This document shows, piece after piece, positions 6,540 through 12,961 of a stretch of 12,961 bases of DNA. The stretch is from Sedimentisphaerales bacterium (GTDB lineage Bacteria; Planctomycetota; Phycisphaerae; Sedimentisphaerales; SG8-4). Numbering within the stretch: position 1 is the first letter of the stretch; every line of letters starts with the position of its first letter. The translations under genes were made by a program, and so were the position numbers. Location of the stretch: positions 1-12,961 of the forward strand of contig JAFGJR010000305.1 of NCBI GenBank assembly GCA_016928975.1, given 5' to 3'. Under the pieces are notes generated by a model. The model did not search any database, had not been told where the DNA came from, and was given only the letters and a program-made list of their open reading frames with translations.

Positions 6540-8006
6540 ATGCTTGCACAGTCGTTTGCCGGTGGCTGGGGACGTGTCATCTCATTGCTCGTCGCGATTC
6601 AGGCTCTCAGCCTTACGGCGCGGGCCCAGTACGGCGGGGGCAACGGCACGCCTGAGAACCCTTATTTGATCCTCACAGCCGCCCAGTTGAATGCCATCGG
6701 TGCGCAGCCAGGCGACTGGGGCAGATGCTTCAAGTTGATGGCCGACATCGACCTGAGCGGCTATCCCGGGACGGAGTTCAACAGGATTGGCACGCCGGAC
6801 GACGGCCCGTTCGCGGGCACCTTCGATGGCAACTACAAGACGATATCGAGTTTCCGATGGTCATCGGAATGGATGCGCTATATCGGGCTCTTTGGTTTTG
6901 TTGATGGGGAGAACGCCCTGATCATGAACGTGACCTTGGTGGCTCCTGTCATCACCAATGAAGGCGGCCAGTACACGGCTGCGCTGGCCGGGTTCCTTCG
7001 GGCCGGGACGATTGCGAATTGCCATGTCCGTCGCGGGGAGATCTCCGGCGACGCCTGTGTCGGTGCTCTCGTCGGCAAGAGGGAGTCGGGCACGATCATG
7101 AACTGCACGGTCAGCGCCGCAGTAAGTGGGGGCAGCCGCGTCGGCGGTCTGATCGGCCACAGTTATTGGGGGCTGACCGAGCGATGTGATGCAGTGGGGG
7201 ATGTGACAGGGTGCTTGGAGTTGGAATGCTGGGCTGCCGGAGGTCTCATTGGAGAGAACCAGAATGGGATCGTGGCGGACTGTCATGCCAGTTGCTCGGT
7301 CGAGGGTAGACGCGACGTCGGCGGTCTGATCGGGCGTAGTTACTGCGCCGGTGTTCGCCGCTGCTGGACGGACGGTGCCGCCTCTGGCGAGCAGGATATC
7401 GGCGGTCTGATTGGACGAAACGACGGCGGGGAGATCACTGACTGCTACTCCCTGACCGACGCCTCTGGTGTCGTCTTCATCGGAGGTTTGGCGGGTTTTC
7501 ACGGGCCATCCTGCGATTGCACGACGGCCACGATCGGCGTCATCGAGCGGTGCTATGCGGCCGGACCGGTTTCAGGCCTCTCGGACCGCGCCGGTCTGGC
7601 GCCTGCGAATCCTCGGGGTCTCATCAGGGATTCCTTCTGGGACATACAGACGACGGGTTGCAGGAGCAGCGCCGACGGGAATGAAAGGACCACGGAGCAG
7701 ATGCAAGATCCCTCCACATATCTCAGCGCCGGCTGGGATTTCGCGGGGGAGAAGCAAAACGGGATCGAGGACGTCTGGCATCCACCTGCGCCTGGAAGCT
7801 ACCCCCGGCTCGCCTGGCAGCGCTTGACAGGCGACCTCGACGGAGACGGCAAGGTTGATTCCCGCGATTTCGCCGTCCTCGCCCGGCAGTGGCGGCGAAT
7901 CGACAACGCGTTCTGGTCGCATGGGACTTTCATGGCGGCCGATGGAACGATCGACTTCGACGACCTCGACGTCTTCGCCGACGCATGGCTCACCAGCGGC
8001 GAGTAG
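6540..8006 (+). CDS. Secreted GLUG-repeat protein with dockerin-like C-terminus
   Basis: 488 residues. A signal peptide (hydrophobic 12-24, likely cleavage after ARA29) sends it out of the cell. The start of the mature part, GTPENPYLILTAAQLNAI, and DIDLSGYPG are typical of secreted GLUG proteins. Seven GLUG units (GGLIG or variants) begin at residues 147, 175, 202, 234, 261, 288 and 315, mostly 27 residues apart, and each ends with a Cys in the same place (161, 189, 216, 248, 275, 302, 338), as expected for stacked rungs of a beta-solenoid. FWDIQTTGC and GWDF follow the standard GLUG C-terminal pattern. Residues 431-484 are dockerin-like: GDLDGDGKVDSRDFAVLARQW gives one good calcium loop, and ADGTIDFDDLDVFADAW a weaker second one. 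No catalytic domain is visible. It probably binds or displays at the cell surface; partner unknown. Confidence 0.88.
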   Translation: MLAQSFAGGWGRVISLLVAIQALSLTARAQYGGGNGTPENPYLILTAAQLNAIGAQPGDWGRCFKLMADIDLSGYPGTEFNRIGTPDDGPFAGTFDGNYKTISSFRWSSEWMRYIGLFGFVDGENALIMNVTLVAPVITNEGGQYTAALAGFLRAGTIANCHVRRGEISGDACVGALVGKRESGTIMNCTVSAAVSGGSRVGGLIGHSYWGLTERCDAVGDVTGCLELECWAAGGLIGENQNGIVADCHASCSVEGRRDVGGLIGRSYCAGVRRCWTDGAASGEQDIGGLIGRNDGGEITDCYSLTDASGVVFIGGLAGFHGPSCDCTTATIGVIERCYAAGPVSGLSDRAGLAPANPRGLIRDSFWDIQTTGCRSSADGNERTTEQMQDPSTYLSAGWDFAGEKQNGIEDVWHPPAPGSYPRLAWQRLTGDLDGDGKVDSRDFAVLARQWRRIDNAFWSHGTFMAADGTIDFDDLDVFADAWLTSGE

Positions 8007-8101
8007 TCGTGTGCGAAGGCCAGAGCACAAGACGAAGAAGCGACAAGTGAGCCAGGTGATGGTGCTGACGAGAGCGGTTTTTCGTGCATTTTGGGCTCCT
8101 G

Positions 8102-8120
8102 GCGCGCATAATGTGCGCGC
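8102..8120. repeat. Inverted repeat GCGCGCA-N5-TGCGCGC
   Basis: A perfect seven-base inverted repeat with loop TAATG, lying about 150 bases before the FmdB gene and 95 after the GLUG gene. It has no T-run on either side, so it is not a standard intrinsic terminator. It could be an operator or part of a Rho-type termination region. The rest of this 262-base gap shows nothing clear. Confidence 0.35.
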
Positions 8121-8268
8121 GGGTTGGATCCTGTCGCGTTCATCAGGTGGCGTCGGGACATATGGGACTTGTGACGATGGGTCGAACCGGGATTTCGCGT
8201 GCGGAGTAGTAGGAGGGTGTGCCGGGCGGGCCGGCTCCGGGATGGATTGAATTCAAGGAAAACTGACG

Positions 8269-8505
8269 ATGCCGATATTCGAGTACAGATGCGAGCAGTG
8301 CGGACACGTGATGGAGGTCCTTCACAAGAGCCTTGACGCAGAGAGCGTCACCTGTGCGAAGTGCGGCGGCTCGGACCTCCGCAAGCTCTTCTCTAATTTT
8401 GCCGTCGGACAGGGCAAGGCGTCCGAATCCCGTGCCTGTGATTCCTGCTCGGCCCTTCCCGCCTGTGGCGGCGGCTGTCCCGGCGGCACATGCCCAATGT
8501 CCTGA
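8269..8505 (+). CDS. FmdB-family zinc ribbon protein
   Basis: 78 residues beginning MPIFEYRCEQCG, the signature of the FmdB (CxxC_CXXC_SSSS) family of small putative regulatory proteins. Two CxxC pairs (Cys8/11 and Cys29/32) form the zinc ribbon, and VTCAKCGGSDLRKLFS is the usual second half. The tail is Cys- and Gly-rich (Cys57, 60, 66, 70, 75), which often occurs in planctomycete and deltaproteobacterial members and may bind a second metal. RBS AAGGA (8255-8259) is 9 bases from ATG. The gene meets the minus-strand FG-GAP gene tail to tail with 12 bases between stops. The family's biochemical role is not established. Confidence 0.92.
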   Translation: MPIFEYRCEQCGHVMEVLHKSLDAESVTCAKCGGSDLRKLFSNFAVGQGKASESRACDSCSALPACGGGCPGGTCPMS

Positions 8506-8517
8506 CCCACCAGTAGG

Positions 8518-9747
8518 CTACTCGGTGCCCTCGTTCAGCCAGATGTCCAGGCGAGGGGTTTGCCAGCCGTAGGGTTTGTCGAGGATGTCGAGGTCACCAT
8601 CGCCGTCAAGATCGGCAATCTTCGACTCGTGGTTGGCGATGCCTTCGGAGACCAGGACGGTCTCGAACTTGCCCTTGCCGTCACCGAGCAGGAGCATGTT
8701 CTTGGCGTCCGGATTGCCGTCGTTGAGGCGCATCTCGGCGACCCAGATGTCGAGATGGCCGTCTTTGTTGAAGTCCACCAGGGCCAGGGAGTGGCCGCAG
8801 TCCACCTCGCGGATCAGCTCCGTGCCCACCCAGGTGCCTTTGTGCCATTCGTACATCATCAGTGGCGCCCAGCCGTCGCCGACGACGAGGACCACTTCCG
8901 GTCGCCCGCCCTCGATGAGCTGGCCGGCCGCAGCGCGGGTGAACTGGTAGCCGGCGTCGATGATGTTTGGCACGTAGCTGGCGCCGCCTTCGTGTTTGAA
9001 CCAGCGTCCGCCGCCGACGATGTCGAGTTTTCCGTCGCCGTCGATGTCGATCTTGGCCAGGCCCTCGTGCTCATTGACGCCCTTGAAACCCGGGTAGGGA
9101 CGGGTCTGCCGCTGCTGCATCTCGCTATCGGCGTTCCACGAGTAGATCTCCGTGCACGGCCAGGACTCGGCCTGGCGTGGATTGTTCGGGGTCTCTGCGA
9201 TGTACAGCTTGCGGGCTCCCTGGTTCCAGAACACCAGCTCCTGCCGGCTATCGCCATCGAAGTCGCCGAACATCAGGTCGTGGTGCTTGTTCCCGCCGAA
9301 GCTCTTGATGGTGTGGCGCTTCCACGGTTTCTCGGCATCGAAGTCCGGGCACGGGTTCTCCCACCACCAGACCATGTTGTTTTGCCAGTCGCCCGCGAAG
9401 ACGACGTCGAGGTCGCCGTCCCCATCGATGTCGAGGGCGTCCGAGCCCGCCTCGATATGCAATGGTTCCGCATTCACGACGTACCTGGCCCAGCCGGTCG
9501 CCCCCCGGCGATACCACACGAGAGCCGGCGCCTTCGTCCGCTCAGCGATGACGAAGTCGTTGACGCCGTCGTTATCGATGTCACCCACCAGGCTCGCCGT
9601 CTGCTGATCCCCCTGGTTCGGGACCGGCAGATCGCCCGTCGCGCTGGACAGATGCTTCCATCTGACCCCAGTCGCCTGGGCGATGCTGCACAGCAGCAGA
9701 AGGGCCGTCGCGGTTTGAGTGACTGTGGAGCACACCCGACTTCGCAT
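8518..9747 (-). CDS. Secreted FG-GAP/VCBS repeat (integrin-like propeller) protein
   Basis: 409 residues. Signal peptide (hydrophobic 12-24, likely cleavage after AQA25), then a propeller built from FG-GAP/VCBS repeats. Six calcium-binding loops are visible: DIDNDGVNDFV (56), DIDGDGDLDVV (106), DFDGDSRQELV (162, degenerate), DIDGDGKLDIV (234), DFNKDGHLDIW (325) and DLDGDGDLDIL (379). Such proteins are plentiful in planctomycetes and are thought to act in surface binding; no enzyme motif is seen. It is the last gene of the minus-strand cluster, 21 bases after the CvpA-like gene, with a strong RBS AGGAG (9759-9755) 7 bases before ATG 9747. The long plus-strand frame over it reflects G+C-biased codons. 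Confidence 0.9.
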   Translation of the reverse strand: MRSRVCSTVTQTATALLLLCSIAQATGVRWKHLSSATGDLPVPNQGDQQTASLVGDIDNDGVNDFVIAERTKAPALVWYRRGATGWARYVVNAEPLHIEAGSDALDIDGDGDLDVVFAGDWQNNMVWWWENPCPDFDAEKPWKRHTIKSFGGNKHHDLMFGDFDGDSRQELVFWNQGARKLYIAETPNNPRQAESWPCTEIYSWNADSEMQQRQTRPYPGFKGVNEHEGLAKIDIDGDGKLDIVGGGRWFKHEGGASYVPNIIDAGYQFTRAAAGQLIEGGRPEVVLVVGDGWAPLMMYEWHKGTWVGTELIREVDCGHSLALVDFNKDGHLDIWVAEMRLNDGNPDAKNMLLLGDGKGKFETVLVSEGIANHESKIADLDGDGDLDILDKPYGWQTPRLDIWLNEGTE

Positions 9748-9768
9748 GGAAGGACTCCTACGGAGGGA

Positions 9769-10437
9769 CTATGGGGCGTCGAGCATCGGCACGGAGATCT
9801 TCCGTCGAGCCGTGGATTCACGAGGCGGCGGCTTGGCCGGTTTTGCGGGCGGTTCATTCGCGTCGGGCTCCACGGCTCTTAGTTTCGACCGCGAGCTCTT
9901 GCCGCCGTCCATGAGATGGTGGATGGCCGCCTCCATCGTGTTCTTCTTGCCCTCGAACGCGGTGAGGCTGTGGATCAGGTTGCAGCAGCGCACCAGGCAG
10001 GCGATGTTGGACTGCTGGGATTGCTCGTTCAGACCGAGGCTGCTGACCATCTCGTGCTGCGCCAGCGGCGTGGTCGTCAGGATGATCGCGACGAAGCTCA
10101 GCACAAGGAACCCTGCGATGAAACCCAACAGGCCGGAGAGCACGATATCGAAAACCGCCGGAAACGGAATATTGAACTGTCCGGTCAGGAACACATAAGA
10201 CAAGCCATGCAGAATGGCGAAACATCCGCCCGCCAGCACGAGCATGCTCAGTGCCATGCCATAGGACGCGGCCCCGCCCGGCGCAGGGGCGAACTCAGCG
10301 ACGATCGGGGCAAGGAAAATGGACACGTAGATCGAGACGAGAATGTTGAACAACAGGACCCAGGTCGCATAGAACCGCAGGCGCACCGCCACCCAGATGA
10401 ACAGCACGCCTGACAGGATGGCGATCCAGAATACCAT
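9769..10437 (-). CDS. CvpA-like four-helix membrane protein with Pro/Lys/Arg-rich tail
   Basis: 222 residues. Four membrane helices at about 3-18, 24-46, 58-84 and 97-121, followed by a cytoplasmic region with a charged, Pro-rich end (EPPAKPAKPPPRE). The helix pattern, the Gly-rich fourth helix (DIVLSGLLGFIAGFLVL) and the length resemble the CvpA (colicin V production) family; sequence identity to textbook members is low, so this is a moderate call. CvpA proteins are linked to envelope homeostasis and secretion in other bacteria. The start lies only 5 bases after the stop of the ATPase gene and has no strong Shine-Dalgarno (GGGG/GTAGAGAA), which suggests translational coupling. Confidence 0.65.
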   Translation of the reverse strand: MVFWIAILSGVLFIWVAVRLRFYATWVLLFNILVSIYVSIFLAPIVAEFAPAPGGAASYGMALSMLVLAGGCFAILHGLSYVFLTGQFNIPFPAVFDIVLSGLLGFIAGFLVLSFVAIILTTTPLAQHEMVSSLGLNEQSQQSNIACLVRCCNLIHSLTAFEGKKNTMEAAIHHLMDGGKSSRSKLRAVEPDANEPPAKPAKPPPRESTARRKISVPMLDAP

Positions 10438-10442
10438 GTTCT

Positions 10443-12044
10443 CTACCCCACGACCCTCTTGAGTTCTGCCAGACTCGTGACGCCGGCGACGATTTTCTTC
10501 AGCCCTTCCTTGCGAAGCCCGGCAAGCCCCTTCTGAGTGCCTTCGGTCCTGAGCTTGGCAATGAGAGATTCACCCTGGGCAATCTCCGCCTTCAAGGCAT
10601 CGTTGACGACCATCAGATCGCAGACCGCGATCCGTCCATAGTAGCCGGTTTTCTCGCAGTATCGGCAGGCGCCCGGCTCGAAGACCCCCGAATGATCGAT
10701 CCCTTTCTTGTGGAACCCATCGATTTGACTGTCGCTGAGCTGAGCGGGCCTCTTGCAGCGCTTGCACAGGACTCGCACGAGTCGCTGCGAGACGATGAGG
10801 TTCAGGCCGGCCGACAACAACAGCGGCGAGACGCGCAGGTCCAGCAGTCGGATCAGGGCGGTGGCGTTGCTGTCACAGTGGATCGTGGCCAGCACCAGGT
10901 GGCCGGTCTGTGCGGCTCGCAGTGCGATCTCGGCCGTCTCCTCATCGCGAATCTCGCCGACGCAGATCACATCGGGGTCCTGTCGCAGGATGCTGCGCAA
11001 CGCCTTGGCGAACGTGATGTCCGCTTTGGGATTGATCTCGATCTGGCTGGACTCGGGCAGCACGGCCTCGATCGGGTCCTCCACGGTAATCACGTTCCGT
11101 GTGAAACGATCCACCTCGTTGAGCATGGCGTACATGGTGGTGGTCTTGCCGCTTCCGGTGGGCCCGCAGATCAGGATCATGCCGGATGGCTTCTTCAGGG
11201 CCTCTTGCAGAATCTCGTGCTGTTTGCCGGAGAATCCCACATCGGCCAGGGTGAACGATCCGGCGTTCTTGTTCAGCACGCGGATGGAAAGCTTCTCACC
11301 GTTGAGGACACCGGCGCTGGCCACGCGGAACGAGGCGGTGGAGCTCCCCCTGCGGGCCATGAAACCGCCATCCTGGGGTCTCCTGCGTTCCGAGATGTCC
11401 ATTCCGGAGACCGCTTTGATGCTGTTGATGATGGCACGGCATGCGTCGGCGTTCAACTCATTGACGGTCCTGAGCACACCGTCAACTCGCAGGCGGATCG
11501 TGTAGGTGGCCTCATCCCTCGGATCGATCAGGAGGTCGCTGGCCCGGCGTTCCAGGGCATTGGCAATTGTCTCCTCTGTCAGATTGAGGAACTTGGCGTC
11601 CTCGCGTTTGGCCTCGCCGTGTCCGTAGATGTCATCGAGCGTTCGGCCGGAGGAGTCGAGCAGGTGCAGAACGGTATCCTCCTCTTCGGGCTGCGAGCGG
11701 ACAGACCGAAGGGCCGTCACCACGTGCTGGAGCTGCCGCGTCAGGACCTCGAAGAAGCTCTCCTTGCCTTCCCGGGTCTTCTTCGCCGTGTCGATGAGGA
11801 ACAGCGTCACCAGGAGCACCGGTCCGGTGAACAGCGTCAGGACATTGGCGTAGACCCTGTAGTCCTTGGGCACGAGCGGACTGAAATTCACTCGCTGGAC
11901 GAGATAAACGCAGAGATAGAACCATGCGACGAGCAGGAGCAGCCGAATCGGGTTGAACGACAAGGACACGAGCAATACGGCGGGATATCCCTCCACACCC
12001 CCGGTCGACCCCACACGCTCCAATGCGAGAACAGCTTCCAGCAT
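10443..12044 (-). CDS. GspE/PilB-family secretion ATPase with N-terminal transmembrane anchor
   Basis: 533 residues from ATG 12044. The C-terminal two thirds is a complete type II secretion/type IV pilus ATPase: DLLIDPRDEATYTIRLRVDG in the N2 domain, Walker A GPTGSGKT (294-301, Lys300), Asp box TVEDPIE, Walker B VICVGEIRDEE (Glu364), His box GHLVLATIH, and the tetracysteine zinc module (Cys427, 430, 460, 463). The N-terminus is unlike GspE/PilB: there is no MshEN domain but two hydrophobic stretches (about 22-49 and 64-85), so the protein should sit in the membrane with the ATPase in the cytoplasm. No GspF, pilin or secretin gene is next to it. RBS AGAGAGG favours ATG 12044 (9-base gap) over GTG 12050 (3-base gap). 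The ATPase family is certain; the machine it powers is not. Confidence 0.93.
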   Translation of the reverse strand: MLEAVLALERVGSTGGVEGYPAVLLVSLSFNPIRLLLLVAWFYLCVYLVQRVNFSPLVPKDYRVYANVLTLFTGPVLLVTLFLIDTAKKTREGKESFFEVLTRQLQHVVTALRSVRSQPEEEDTVLHLLDSSGRTLDDIYGHGEAKREDAKFLNLTEETIANALERRASDLLIDPRDEATYTIRLRVDGVLRTVNELNADACRAIINSIKAVSGMDISERRRPQDGGFMARRGSSTASFRVASAGVLNGEKLSIRVLNKNAGSFTLADVGFSGKQHEILQEALKKPSGMILICGPTGSGKTTTMYAMLNEVDRFTRNVITVEDPIEAVLPESSQIEINPKADITFAKALRSILRQDPDVICVGEIRDEETAEIALRAAQTGHLVLATIHCDSNATALIRLLDLRVSPLLLSAGLNLIVSQRLVRVLCKRCKRPAQLSDSQIDGFHKKGIDHSGVFEPGACRYCEKTGYYGRIAVCDLMVVNDALKAEIAQGESLIAKLRTEGTQKGLAGLRKEGLKKIVAGVTSLAELKRVVG

Positions 12045-12053
12045 TTGCACAGG

Positions 12054-12060
12054 CCTCTCT
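12054..12060 (-). promoter_or_regulatory. Ribosome binding site deciding the ATPase start
   Basis: AGAGAGG on the minus strand lies 9 bases from ATG 12044 and only 3 from GTG 12050, so the ATG is the likelier start. The same AGAGAGG occurs before the FHA gene. Confidence 0.6.
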
Positions 12061-12181
12061 TACCGTTCACATCCGGATAGAACTCCACCATCCCACAGAC
12101 TACCGAGCTCCGTGGGGTTTGGCAAGGGCCAATCGCAGATTATGTCACGGGCGGACCACCTGGACGGGGCGGAGGGGAGCA

Positions 12182-12652
12182 TCACAGGTCTTTCAGGTCA
12201 TCGAGCCCTGAATCGGATTCGCCGAGCCCAAGGAAGCTGTCGGATGCGTCGAGATCACCGAAGCTGTCCTCCTTGTCATCCAGGGGTTTTGCCGGCTTCT
12301 TCTGGGGCTTGGCTGCCGGTGGCGCCGGCTTCTTGGGTGGCGTGATCTTCTCAGGTTTGCCATTGATCTGGCAAAGAAAGGTCAAGGGCCCGATGCGGAT
12401 GTAGTCACCGGCCTTCAGGGTCGTTTGTCCATCGACCTTCCGGTCGTTGACGAAGGTACCACACGTGGAATCAAGATCGCGAATCTCCAGCGCTTGCCCG
12501 TTCATACTGAGTTGACAATGCTGGCGGGACACCGTGGGCAGGGGAATGTACAAGTCGCATTCATGGCGCCGGCCGATGACTGTCACGTTGCTGGTGAGAG
12601 GAAAGCTCTTGTGTGACCCGTTCTTCTTGAAAAGCACCAGCTTGATATCCAT
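12182..12652 (-). CDS. FHA-domain protein with Pro/Lys linker and acidic tail
   Basis: 156 residues. The N-terminal forkhead-associated domain (about 1-95) binds phosphothreonine peptides in the family; it shows IGRRHECDLYIP, SRQH (Ser42, Arg43, His45) and DLDSTCGTFVND, with conserved Gly27-Arg28 and Asn69. The usual SxNGT is SxCGT here (Cys64). A Lys/Pro/Ala linker follows (about 103-127), then an acidic Ser/Gly/Leu tail (SFGDLDASDSFLGLGESD) that may be a docking or phosphorylation segment (inference). ATG 12652 is chosen over the in-frame ATG 12667 because GGAGAGAGG lies just before it; the upstream ATG overlaps that site. It is the first gene of the minus-strand cluster, 137 bases before the ATPase, so it may recruit the ATPase to a phosphorylated partner. 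No kinase gene is in view. Confidence 0.9.
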   Translation of the reverse strand: MDIKLVLFKKNGSHKSFPLTSNVTVIGRRHECDLYIPLPTVSRQHCQLSMNGQALEIRDLDSTCGTFVNDRKVDGQTTLKAGDYIRIGPLTFLCQINGKPEKITPPKKPAPPAAKPQKKPAKPLDDKEDSFGDLDASDSFLGLGESDSGLDDLKDL

Positions 12653-12656
12653 TCGA

Positions 12657-12665
12657 CCTCTCTCC
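12657..12665 (-). promoter_or_regulatory. Ribosome binding site deciding the FHA start
   Basis: GGAGAGAGG on the minus strand ends 4 bases before ATG 12652 (GGAGAG alone is 7 bases away). It argues against the ATG at 12667, which overlaps this site and has only a poor purine stretch in front of it. Confidence 0.6.
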
Positions 12666-12696
12666 ATACTCTCTACCGGACCCGGACATAGAACAT

Positions 12697-12725
12697 ATTA
12701 TAACAATCCCGGCGTCCCATAACAA
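12697..12725 (-). promoter_or_regulatory. Strong sigma-70-type promoter with extended -10 for the FHA/ATPase cluster
   Basis: Reading the minus strand, TTGTTA (12725-12720) is followed by a 17-base spacer and TATAAT (12702-12697), a perfect -10. It is preceded by TGT, giving the extended -10 form TGnTATAAT. Predicted transcription start is near 12690, about 38 bases before the FHA start codon. This is the best promoter in the window and probably drives all four minus-strand genes. Confidence 0.75.
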
Positions 12726-12961
12726 CAACGAAATTGTCCGGACCCGCCTCGCACGTGAGACATCTCCCGAGTGACTTCATAACTACATGCACGACATGGA
12801 TTTACGACGATTTCCGACGACGGTGGCAGTACGGTCCCGTTGTCCGGCGGATTGTCGGAGACCCCGCAGCGTTGGCCCCAGGGCCAGCGCGCACTTTAGG
12901 TAAATTGGGCTGGCGCGGTAAGGGGTTTTGGGGGAGAATCGTTTCGTGTGACATATTCTTA
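12726..12961. other. Gene-free stretch at the right edge
   Basis: 236 bases with no credible coding frame. It holds direct copies of TTGTCCGG (12734-12741 and 12840-12847, with a shortened TTGTCGG at 12852-12858), a long G+C hairpin (12869-12890), a related GGGCTGGCGC (12907-12916) and a G-rich patch near 12921-12934. It is the upstream region of the minus-strand cluster and may also be the leader or tail of a gene beyond the window. Confidence 0.5.
12869..12890. repeat. Ten-base inverted repeat (GCGTTGGCCC / GGGCCAGCGC)
   Basis: GCGTTGGCCC (12869-12878) can pair with GGGCCAGCGC (12881-12890), ten pairs with one G-U. With the innermost pair open the loop is CCAG. No T-run follows on either strand. 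The left arm can also pair with GGGCTGGCGC at 12907-12916 through three G-U pairs. Confidence 0.5.

Noticed and set aside
8059..8250. Possible 63-codon gene between the GLUG and FmdB genes
   Set aside because: It has only a weak RBS, spans the GCGCGCA inverted repeat, and the translation shows no motif or recognisable composition.
8512..8522. Small palindrome AGTAG-G-CTACT between the convergent FmdB and FG-GAP stops
   Set aside because: Five pairs with a one-base centre cannot form a normal hairpin loop and there is no T-run, so it is not a terminator.
8560..9882. 440-codon plus-strand open frame opposite the FG-GAP gene
   Set aside because: Its low-complexity Val/Glu/Asp/Ala composition is that expected from the complement of calcium-loop repeats. 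No RBS or family signature was seen.
10692..12080. 462-codon plus-strand open frame opposite the ATPase gene
   Set aside because: It is the antisense of an unmistakable GspE/PilB ATPase and has no domain of its own.
12092..12116. CCCAC/GTGGG pairing and a CATAAT box in the FHA-ATPase gap
   Set aside because: The stem is short with an inner mismatch, and no matching -35 sits at the right distance, so a second internal promoter or terminator is not supported.
1..12961. tRNA, rRNA, CRISPR arrays, insertion sequences or attachment sites
   Set aside because: I looked for cloverleaf ends, regular spaced direct repeats, transposase or integrase motifs and flanking duplications and found none.

Overview
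The window most likely comes from a planctomycete, probably of the Phycisphaerae/Sedimentisphaerales type. This is an inference from gene content: a dockerin-like tail of the form GDLDGDGKVDSRDFAVLARQW on a secreted GLUG-repeat protein, a PQQ-like beta-propeller with the 'DWRGPDRSAI' opening common in planctomycetes, an FG-GAP/VCBS integrin-like propeller protein, an FmdB zinc ribbon with a Cys-rich tail, and fairly high G+C. No 16S or other decisive marker is present.

Layout. 1-1512 (+) is the 3' part of secA, cut by the left edge. 1513-1970 is an intergenic region with a strong hairpin, an A/T-rich stretch and a compact structured element that folds best on the minus strand. 1971-4226 (+) is a GH3 beta-glucosidase/exo-glucanase lipoprotein. 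It converges on 4247-6316 (-), a membrane-anchored protein joining a PhnD-like substrate-binding domain to a PQQ-like propeller. A divergent intergenic region follows, then 6540-8006 (+), a secreted GLUG protein with a dockerin-like C-terminus, and 8269-8505 (+), an FmdB-type zinc ribbon. The right third is a minus-strand cluster read from a near-consensus extended -10 promoter at about 12697-12725: FHA-domain protein, GspE/PilB-like ATPase with its own membrane anchor, CvpA-like four-helix membrane protein, and secreted FG-GAP propeller protein. The last three are separated by only 5 and 21 bases.

How the parts may work together. Most genes concern the cell envelope: protein export (SecA), an envelope glycosidase, secreted repeat proteins with calcium-binding loops, and a membrane-associated ATPase with a phosphopeptide-binding partner. 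The cluster FHA - TM-ATPase - CvpA - FG-GAP has no pilin, GspF/PilC or secretin gene in view, so its job is unknown. It is the best candidate here for an undescribed membrane system.

Most notable observations: (1) the SecA helical-wing motif, single in ordinary SecA, appears five times in tandem, adding about 200 residues; (2) a three-way-junction-like element plus a U-rich terminator on the minus strand between secA and the GH3 gene, where no minus-strand gene is visible; (3) the PhnD-PQQ fusion, whose Shine-Dalgarno sits inside a perfect hairpin; (4) the FHA/ATPase/CvpA/FG-GAP cluster.
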